The notes beneath the pieces are model-generated. The model ran no database searches. It was not told the origin of the DNA and saw only the letters and a program-made list of their open reading frames with translations. From Streptomyces asiaticus (GTDB lineage Bacteria; Actinomycetota; Actinomycetes; Streptomycetales; Streptomycetaceae): a stretch of 64,000 nt of DNA. Each line of letters begins with the position of its first letter. Position 1 is the stretch's first letter. This document shows, in pieces, positions 58,550 through 64,000 of this stretch. The translations under genes and the position numbers were made by a program. Location of the stretch: positions 372,001 to 436,000 of the forward strand of contig NZ_JAGSHX010000006.1 of assembly GCF_018138715.1 (NCBI RefSeq). The letters are read 5' to 3'.

Positions 58550-60268
58550 CTATCGCTCGTGGAGATGCAGCCCCCTCCCGCCCTTGCGGCCCAGGTGGCC
58601 CGCCTCGACCAGGCGCCGGAGATGGCGTGCCGGGGTCAGGGCCGGGTCCCGGAAGGTGCCGTGCAGAGTGCGCTGGATGGCGAGCGAGACATCCAGACCG
58701 ATCACATCCAGCAACCGCAGCGGGCCCATCGGATAGCCCTGCCCGGCCGCCATCACCGTGTCGATGTCAGCGGCGGTGGCCCAGCCCTCCTCGAGCATCG
58801 CCACCGCGCTGTTCAGATAGGGGAAGAGCAGGGCGTTGACGATGAAACCGGCCCGGTCGGGGCAGTCCACCGCACGCTTGCCGAGCGCCGCGGCCACCGC
58901 GTGCGCCGTGCCGAGCGCCTCCTTGGAGGTCAGCACGGTGTGCACCACCTCGACCAGCCGCATCACCGGGGCGGGGTTGAAGAAGTGCATCCCGATGACG
59001 TCCTCGGGCCGCCGCGTCGCCATCGCGCACTCGATGACGGGCAGGCTGGAGGTGGAGGTGGCGAGCACCGCGCCCGGTGCGCACACCCGGTCCAGATCGG
59101 CGAAGACGGCCCGCTTGACGTCGATGTCCTCCGCCACGGCCTCCACCACCAGATCGCAGGCGCCGAGGGCCTGGAGTTCACATCCCGCGGCCAGTCTGCC
59201 CATCGCCTCGGTGAGCAGCTCGGGCGCCAGCTTGCCGCGCCGCACCCCACGCTCCAGCGAGCGCTCCACGGCGGCCGTGGCCTCTTTAGCCCGCATTTCG
59301 CTCCGGGCCACCAGCACCGTCGGATAGCCGGAGCGCGCGCACACCTCGGCGATCCCGACGGCCATCGTGCCCGAGCCCACCACCCCGATCCGCCGTACCG
59401 CACGGGCCGGTACGGGCTCGCCCAGGCCGTCCGTCTCCCCGCCCCGCGCCGCGCCGCCCGCGCCGTACTCGTAGAAGCCGCGGCCCGTCTTCACCCCGAG
59501 CAGACCGGCGGTCACCATATGGGCCAGGGTGGGCGCGGGCGCGTACCGCGGATCGCCGGTGCGCTCGTACAGCGCCTCCAGGGAGTCCCGCGCGGTGTCC
59601 AGACCCATGGCGTCCAGCTGGGCCAGCGGCCCCATCGGCAGTCCGCAGCCGAGGGTCATGGCGGTGTCGATGCTGTCGCGCGAGGCGTAGCGCCGCTCGT
59701 ACATGGCCACCGCGTTGTTGAGGTACGCCATGGTCAGCGCGCCCCCGACGAAGCCCGGCCGGTCGGGCACCCGCACCGGGATCCGACCCAGGTCGCGTAT
59801 GAGTTCCCGGACGTCGGCCAGGACCGCGTCCGCGGTGAGCGGGGTGCCCACCACCTCCACCGCCGGCTGCTCGCGGTCGGGGCCCAGCGGGAAGAGGTGC
59901 AGCCCCACCGTGCGGTCGGTCCGCCCGGAGCCGACGGCGATCTCGGTCACCGGGAGGCCGGTGGTCGTGGTGGCGAACACCGTCTCCGGCGGGCAGTCGG
60001 CGTGGGCGCGGGCGAGCAGCCCGAGCTTGGTCTCCAGCCGTTCGGGGACCGCCTCGACCACCAGATCGGCCCGCGCGGCGGCCGCCGGGTCGGTGGTGAA
60101 CTCGACGGCGGATCCCGGCGCGGCCACCTCCGCCCGGCCGCGCCGCAGGGCCGGTTCGTCCCGCTCCACGGCGATCACCCGCCGGCCGCCGCGGACCAGG
60201 GCGTCCACGAGGTGGCGGCCGGTGGTGCCGAGCCCGAACACCGCGACGGTGGGGAAGCGCTGTGCCAT
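58550..60268 (-). CDS. Two-domain 3-hydroxybutyryl-CoA dehydrogenase
   Basis: 572 residues from ATG 60268 (AAAGGA 9 nt upstream). It consists of two consecutive 3-hydroxyacyl-CoA dehydrogenase units of about 285 residues, each with its own Rossmann loop (GLGTTG near 10 and GSGTMA in the second half). The C-terminal unit has the full catalytic set: Ser in TSTSSLP, His in GMHFFNP, Glu in RLVEVV, Asn in FIVNALL. In the N-terminal unit the His is kept, but the Asn position is Gly (FVGGALT) and the Ser is Thr. It probably reduces acetoacetyl-CoA to 3-hydroxybutyryl-CoA on the way to crotonyl- and ethylmalonyl-CoA. It follows the KAS III gene by 38 nt. Confidence 0.92.
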   Translation of the reverse strand: MAQRFPTVAVFGLGTTGRHLVDALVRGGRRVIAVERDEPALRRGRAEVAAPGSAVEFTTDPAAAARADLVVEAVPERLETKLGLLARAHADCPPETVFATTTTGLPVTEIAVGSGRTDRTVGLHLFPLGPDREQPAVEVVGTPLTADAVLADVRELIRDLGRIPVRVPDRPGFVGGALTMAYLNNAVAMYERRYASRDSIDTAMTLGCGLPMGPLAQLDAMGLDTARDSLEALYERTGDPRYAPAPTLAHMVTAGLLGVKTGRGFYEYGAGGAARGGETDGLGEPVPARAVRRIGVVGSGTMAVGIAEVCARSGYPTVLVARSEMRAKEATAAVERSLERGVRRGKLAPELLTEAMGRLAAGCELQALGACDLVVEAVAEDIDVKRAVFADLDRVCAPGAVLATSTSSLPVIECAMATRRPEDVIGMHFFNPAPVMRLVEVVHTVLTSKEALGTAHAVAAALGKRAVDCPDRAGFIVNALLFPYLNSAVAMLEEGWATAADIDTVMAAGQGYPMGPLRLLDVIGLDVSLAIQRTLHGTFRDPALTPARHLRRLVEAGHLGRKGGRGLHLHER

Positions 60269-60306
60269 GCCGATGAGTCCTTTCGCTGGCTGGGGCCTTG
60301 GGTTGG

Positions 60307-61341
60307 TCATGGACCGCGGTGGCCGTCCTGCCATGTGAGCAGCGCGGCGCCGAGCGACATCCCGCCGCCGAATCCGGCCAGCAGCAGCAACTCCCCGTCG
60401 CCGAACACGCCCTGCCGCCGGGCGTCGTCGAGCGCCAGCGGGATGGAGGCGGCGCTGGTGTTGCCGTGCTCGGCCACCGTCAGATGAGTGCGCGCCCGCG
60501 GCAGTCCGAGCTCCGGAAGCGCATTGGCCAGCAGCACACCATTGGCCTGATGGGGGATGAAGTGGTCCACGCTCGCGGGGTCCGTGCGGTGCGCGGCCAA
60601 CAGGCGCCTGATCGCGCGCGGCAGCTCGGCCAGGACGTATTCGCTGACCGCGCGGCCCCGCATCCGGAAGAAGTGGCCCCCGTCGGCGAGGGTCTTCTCC
60701 GACGCCGGGGCGCGGCTGCCGCCCGCCGTCACCTCGATCAGGTCATGGAGCGCGCCGTCGCTGGTGAGCAGCGATCCACTGAGGCCGTAGCCGGGACGCA
60801 CGGGTCCGAGCACCACCGCCCCGGCCCCGTCGCCGAAGAGCACGGCGGTCCGCCGATCGGTGCGGTCGATGATGCGGGAGTAGACGTCGGCGCCGATCAC
60901 CAGGGCGTACCGGGCGCCGGACCCGGCGGACAGCAGCCCCGCCGCCGTCACCAGGGCGAAGACAAAGCCGCTGCACACCGCGTTGAGGTCGAAGGCGGCG
61001 GCGCCGGTCGCGCCGATCCGGTGCTGCACCAGACAGGCGGTGGCGGGCTGGGGTTGATCGGGAGTCGAGGTGGCCACCACGATCCAGCCGAGCTGATCGG
61101 CCCCGATCCCGGCGTCCGCGAGGGCGGCGCGGGCGGCCGCCACGGCCAGATCGGAGGTGGCCTCGTGGTCGGCGGCGTAACGGCGGCGGTGGATCCCGGT
61201 CTTCGCCGAGATCCAGTCCGGGGTCACCCCCGCGCGCTCGGCCACCAGCTCGTTGGACACGGTCTCGGCGGGCAGATACGAGCCGGTGCCGAGGATCCCG
61301 ATGGGCCGCCCGCCGGAGGTCCGGACCGGCTGCCCGGTCAT
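60307..61341 (-). CDS. Beta-ketoacyl-ACP synthase III-like enzyme
   Basis: 344 residues, FabH-like. The triad is visible: Cys in DLNAVCSGFVFAL, His in FIPHQANG, and Asn in EHGNTSAASIP. The C-terminal GFGGGMSLGA glycine loop is present. Because the PKS makes its own acetyl starter with KSQ, this enzyme is unlikely to prime the synthase. Being co-transcribed with a 3-hydroxybutyryl-CoA dehydrogenase, it more likely condenses acetyl-CoA with malonyl-CoA or malonyl-ACP to an acetoacetyl thioester for ethylmalonyl-CoA supply. The operon is driven by a TAGGGG-box promoter. Confidence 0.92.
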   Translation of the reverse strand: MTGQPVRTSGGRPIGILGTGSYLPAETVSNELVAERAGVTPDWISAKTGIHRRRYAADHEATSDLAVAAARAALADAGIGADQLGWIVVATSTPDQPQPATACLVQHRIGATGAAAFDLNAVCSGFVFALVTAAGLLSAGSGARYALVIGADVYSRIIDRTDRRTAVLFGDGAGAVVLGPVRPGYGLSGSLLTSDGALHDLIEVTAGGSRAPASEKTLADGGHFFRMRGRAVSEYVLAELPRAIRRLLAAHRTDPASVDHFIPHQANGVLLANALPELGLPRARTHLTVAEHGNTSAASIPLALDDARRQGVFGDGELLLLAGFGGGMSLGAALLTWQDGHRGP

Positions 61342-61470
61342 CTGGGTCTCCCGGCCGGCGCGGCCACCGCCGCCGTCGCCGGTGCCATCGCTGTCGTCGC
61401 TGTGCGCGGGGTGCGGCGGTGCTCGAGAAGAAGCATTGGGTGGTTCCCTCCGGATCCATGCCGGGCATTG

Positions 61471-61530
61471 ACGCTACGGACCGGGCACGGCACCGATAAC
61501 CCCTAACCCATCACCCCCCTAGGCCCCCTA
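61471..61530 (-). promoter_or_regulatory. KAS III-operon promoter with three TAGGGG boxes
   Basis: On the minus strand TAGGGG lies at 61530-61525, 61521-61516 and 61505-61500. The two proximal copies are 16 bp apart, as at the sugar and PKS promoters. The nearest is followed after 23 nt by TAGCGT (61476-61471), a candidate -10. It lies in the 296-bp divergent region between KAS III and the membrane-protein gene at 61638. The leader to the KAS III start is about 125 nt. Confidence 0.7.
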
Positions 61531-61637
61531 CCGAATGAACCCGGTCCGCCGTATGACCCGGCGCATGACGGGCACCCGTCGGAGGTGGTACCGGATATAT
61601 GCAGGCCGAAAGCGCACCGGCCCAGGGAGCGGTCCCC

Positions 61638-63083
61638 ATGGAGTGGTTCACCTCATCCGACTACTGGCTGAGCCGGCTGGTCTTCCAACGGGGGCTGGCC
61701 GCCATCTATCTGATCGCCTTTCTGGTGGCGGCCCGGCAGGGCCGGGCGCTGCTCGGCGAGCGGGGGCTGACGCCGGTGCCGCGCTTCCTGGACCGGGTGC
61801 CGTTCCGCCGCTCGCCCAGCCTGTTCCAGCTGCACTACTCCGACCGGTTCTTCGCCTGCTGCGCCTGGCTGGGGGCCGCGCTGTCGGCCGCGCTGCTGGC
61901 GGGGGCGGCGGACCGGGCGCCGCTTGCGGTCGCGATGGTGGCGTGGCTGGTGCTGTGGCTGCTGTATCTGTCGATCGTCAACGTGGGGCAGGTGTGGTAC
62001 GGCTTCGGCTGGGAGTCCCTGCTGCTGGAGTCCGGGTTCCTCGCCGTGTTCCTGGGCAATGAGCACACCGCGCCGCCCGTGCTCATCCTGTGGCTGACGC
62101 GCTGGCTGCTGTTCCGGGTGGAGTTCGGCGCCGGGCTGATCAAGATCCGTGGGGACCGCTGCTGGCGGGACCTGACCTGTCTGTACTACCACCATGAGAC
62201 CCAGCCGATGCCGGGGCCGCTGAGCTGGTACTTCCACCATCTGCCGAAGCCGCTGCACCGGGTGGAGGTGGCGGCCAACCATGTGGCGCAGCTGATCGTG
62301 CCCGTGCTGCTGTTCACGCCGCAGCCGGTCGCGAGCGTGGCCGCGGGCATCGTCGTGGTCACCCAGCTGTGGCTGGTGGCCTCGGGGAACTTCGCCTGGC
62401 TCAACTGGCTGACCATCCTGCTGGCGCTCCCGGCGGTCGACGGGCGCCGGGCCGCCGAGGTGCTGGGGCTGCCGGGGCCGCCGCACCTCGCCGCTCCCCC
62501 GGTCTGGTACGAGGCGGTGGTGCTGGCCGCCACCGCCCTGGTGCTGGTGCTCAGCTACTGGCCGGCCCGCAATCTGCTGTCGGGCCGTCAGCTGATGAAC
62601 TTCTCGTTCAATCCGGTGCACCTGGTCAACACCTACGGGGCGTTCGGCAGCGTCAACCGCAGCCGGCAGGAGGTGGTGATCCAGGGCACCGACGAGGCGG
62701 TCCTCACCCCGGACACGGTCTGGCAGGACTATGAGTTCCGGGGCAAGCCGGGCGATGTGCGCCGGTTGCCGCGCCAGTACGCCCCGTACCATCTGCGGCT
62801 GGACTGGATGATGTGGTTCGCGGGGCTCTCACCGGGCTACGCCGGGTCCTGGTTCACGCCGCTGATCGGCAAGCTGCTGGTCAACGACCGGGCGACGGTG
62901 AAGCTGCTGCGGACCAATCCGTTCCCCGGAGTGCCGCCCACCCATCTGCGGGCGCGGCTGTATCTCTACCGCTTCACCACCCGGGCGGAGCGGCGGGCCA
63001 CCGGGGCCTGGTGGCACCGCACCCTGCTGAGCGAGTTCCTGCCACCGGTCAGGCTGGAGGATCACGGCTCGTCGCGGGCGTGA
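61638..63083 (+). CDS. Lipase maturation factor family membrane protein
   Basis: 481 residues from ATG 61638 (GGGAG 8 nt upstream; an earlier in-frame ATG at 61599 has no site). It has several hydrophobic segments and the lipase-maturation-factor core: LTRWLLFRVEFGAGLIKIRGD, then CWRDLTCLYYHHETQP and PLSWYFHHLP. A soluble C-terminal part includes EFRGKPGDVRRLPRQYAPYHLRLDW. Vertebrate LMF1 helps lipases fold in the ER; the role of actinobacterial homologues is unknown. It is transcribed away from the cluster and probably belongs to the right flank. Confidence 0.85.
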   Translation: MEWFTSSDYWLSRLVFQRGLAAIYLIAFLVAARQGRALLGERGLTPVPRFLDRVPFRRSPSLFQLHYSDRFFACCAWLGAALSAALLAGAADRAPLAVAMVAWLVLWLLYLSIVNVGQVWYGFGWESLLLESGFLAVFLGNEHTAPPVLILWLTRWLLFRVEFGAGLIKIRGDRCWRDLTCLYYHHETQPMPGPLSWYFHHLPKPLHRVEVAANHVAQLIVPVLLFTPQPVASVAAGIVVVTQLWLVASGNFAWLNWLTILLALPAVDGRRAAEVLGLPGPPHLAAPPVWYEAVVLAATALVLVLSYWPARNLLSGRQLMNFSFNPVHLVNTYGAFGSVNRSRQEVVIQGTDEAVLTPDTVWQDYEFRGKPGDVRRLPRQYAPYHLRLDWMMWFAGLSPGYAGSWFTPLIGKLLVNDRATVKLLRTNPFPGVPPTHLRARLYLYRFTTRAERRATGAWWHRTLLSEFLPPVRLEDHGSSRA

Positions 63084-63093
63084 CACCAGGCGG

Positions 63094-63129
63094 GCCCGGG
63101 TCCCGGCGGCTGTGTGGCGCGGCCCGGGC
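63094..63129. terminator. Possible bidirectional terminator
   Basis: GCCCGGG (63094-63100) and CCCGGGC (63123-63129) can pair around a 22-nt GC-rich loop between two convergent genes. The short stem makes this tentative. Confidence 0.3.
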
Positions 63130-63450
63130 TCAGGCGGTGGCGCCCTTCGCGTTCGGGGTCTCGGCGCCGGGCGGTGGGTTGCGCAGCACGGCGTAGCCGA
63201 CGCCGACGCCCACCGCGATCGGCCATTCCAGGACTCCGGCGAGGCCCATCGCGCCGAGGCCGAGGTAGAGCGGCAGCCCGCCCTTGGCGGGCAGCACCCG
63301 CCGTGCGGTCCTGATCGGCATCGTGGCGATGTTCGCTGTGGCCATGGCGGCACGGGGGACGGTGAAGGTCACCGTGCGGTCGCCGTTCTTCCTCGCGGAC
63401 GTGCCCGTCTTCCGGGTGTCGGCCGTCTTGGATGTGGTCGCTGCGCTCAC
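63130..63450 (-). CDS. Small hypothetical membrane protein
   Basis: 106 residues from GTG 63450, preceded by GGAGG 5 nt upstream. The first 35 residues are polar and basic. A hydrophobic stretch of about 30 residues follows (LYLGLGAMGLAGVLEWPIAV and onward), long enough for one or two membrane passes, then a short tail. I recognise no family with a known function. It lies divergent from the probable cation ATPase gene and may be functionally paired with it. Confidence 0.7.
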   Translation of the reverse strand: MSAATTSKTADTRKTGTSARKNGDRTVTFTVPRAAMATANIATMPIRTARRVLPAKGGLPLYLGLGAMGLAGVLEWPIAVGVGVGYAVLRNPPPGAETPNAKGATA

Positions 63451-63555
63451 GCCTTCCTCCTACCGGACGTCCTTTTGATTACTTTATGACGGAATTAGGT
63501 AAGTATAGGCCGATTTTAGGTTCCCGGCATATCAGGACCGAGGGGAGAGCAGCCC
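63451..63555. promoter_or_regulatory. AT-rich divergent promoter region
   Basis: About 105 bp between divergent genes, containing an AT-rich core (about 63472-63525) in very GC-rich surroundings. Elements such as TTGATT followed after 19 nt by TAAGTA fit a plus-strand promoter only loosely. It is likely to hold the start sites for both neighbours, but I cannot assign them. Confidence 0.4.
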
Positions 63556-64000
63556 TTGCTGCCCATCACTGCGCTCACGGGCCTCGTCTCCGCACCGTCC
63601 CGCGGACTGAACGGTCTGCGGCTGCGGTTCGCGGACATCACCGATGTCCTGCGGGACACCGGCGACGGGCGCGGCGGCCGGAGGGTGTGGGCGCGGGCGG
63701 GCCGGGCTCATGTGGAGGTACGCGGGCTGACCGGCCACGGCGAGGGTCATGAGCGGCTGGTCCAGGAGCTGGAGGACGCGCTGCGGCAGGTGGCGGGCGT
63801 CAACTGGGCCGGGGTGAACGCGGCACTGGGCCAGGTCCTGGTCGACTTCGACGAGGACCGGCTCGGTCCCGACGAGGTGCTGAAGCTGGTCGAGCGCGTC
63901 GAGGAGGCCCATGGGACGGACGGGGACGCCTTCCCGACGAGCCGTCCGCAACCGCCGTTCGCCTCCGCTCCGGCGACGCTGGCCGCGACCGCGCTCGCCG
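63556..64000 (+). CDS. Probable cation-transporting P-type ATPase, N-terminal part
   Basis: The frame opens at TTG 63556 with AGGGGAG about 8 nt upstream and runs off the right edge after 148 codons. Residues about 30-120 resemble a degenerate heavy-metal-associated fold: RVWARAGRAHVEVRGL, then ALRQVAGVNWAGVNAALGQVLVDFDEDRL. They lack the CxxC metal ligands. Large actinobacterial P-type ATPases of about 1500 residues begin this way. The catalytic DKTGT site would lie beyond the window, so the assignment rests on the N-terminus and on resemblance recalled from memory. Confidence 0.6.
   Translation, partial: MLPITALTGLVSAPSRGLNGLRLRFADITDVLRDTGDGRGGRRVWARAGRAHVEVRGLTGHGEGHERLVQELEDALRQVAGVNWAGVNAALGQVLVDFDEDRLGPDEVLKLVERVEEAHGTDGDAFPTSRPQPPFASAPATLAATALA

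Noticed and set aside
60307..61341. KAS III as the enzyme that primes the polyketide synthase
   Set aside because: PKS1 starts with a KSQ-AT-ACP loading module that makes its own acetyl starter. Co-transcription with 3-hydroxybutyryl-CoA dehydrogenase points to extender supply.

Overview
The window is high-GC actinobacterial DNA, almost certainly from a Streptomyces. It is dominated by one modular type I polyketide gene cluster, and nearly all cluster genes lie on the minus strand. A loading module plus seven extension modules, read from five PKS genes, predict an octaketide with this pattern: acetate starter, ethyl branch at C14, oxygen at C15 and C13, ketone at C11, hydroxyls at C9 and C7, methyls at C10, C8 and C6, and a 2,4-diene acid. 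That pattern, together with a complete 2,6-dideoxyhexose pathway and an ethylmalonyl-CoA supply set, matches the monomer of elaiophylin (azalomycin B/efomycin family). Elaiophylin is a C2-symmetric macrodiolide made by dimerisation on the terminal thioesterase. The product assignment is inferred from domain logic, not from a database match.

Layout from left to right. 1-1700: flank with a partial Fpg/Nei-type DNA glycosylase and a catalase-like protein. 1678-3018: crotonyl-CoA carboxylase/reductase. 3131-6485: deoxysugar operon (4-ketoreductase, 3-ketoreductase, 2,3-dehydratase). 6578-10175: ABC exporter plus two-component system operon. 10352-52983: a roughly 42.6-kb operon running PKS1 to PKS5, then a type II thioesterase, a glycosyltransferase and a sugar epimerase. 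53121-54981: dTDP-glucose synthase and 4,6-dehydratase. 55117-57993: a large LAL (LuxR) regulator with two TTA codons. 58550-61341: two-domain 3-hydroxybutyryl-CoA dehydrogenase and a KAS III. 61638-64000: right flank with a lipase maturation factor-like membrane protein, a small membrane protein and the start of a probable P-type ATPase.

How the genes work together. KAS III and the dehydrogenase probably make acetoacetyl- and 3-hydroxybutyryl-CoA. A crotonase not in this window would dehydrate the latter, and Ccr converts crotonyl-CoA to ethylmalonyl-CoA for module 1. PKS1-5 build the chain, TE II edits it, the PKS5 thioesterase dimerises and cyclises it, and the single glycosyltransferase adds two 2-deoxy-L-fucose units. 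The sugar is built by six enzymes spread over three transcription units.

The most interesting non-coding signal is a repeated TAGGGG box. Two or three direct copies sit upstream of ccr, the sugar operon, the PKS operon and the KAS III operon. In all four the proximal box is 23-24 bp upstream of a TAnnnT hexamer. This looks like a cluster-wide activator site placed over the -35 region, plausibly for the LAL regulator, whose TTA codons would make it depend on the bldA tRNA.
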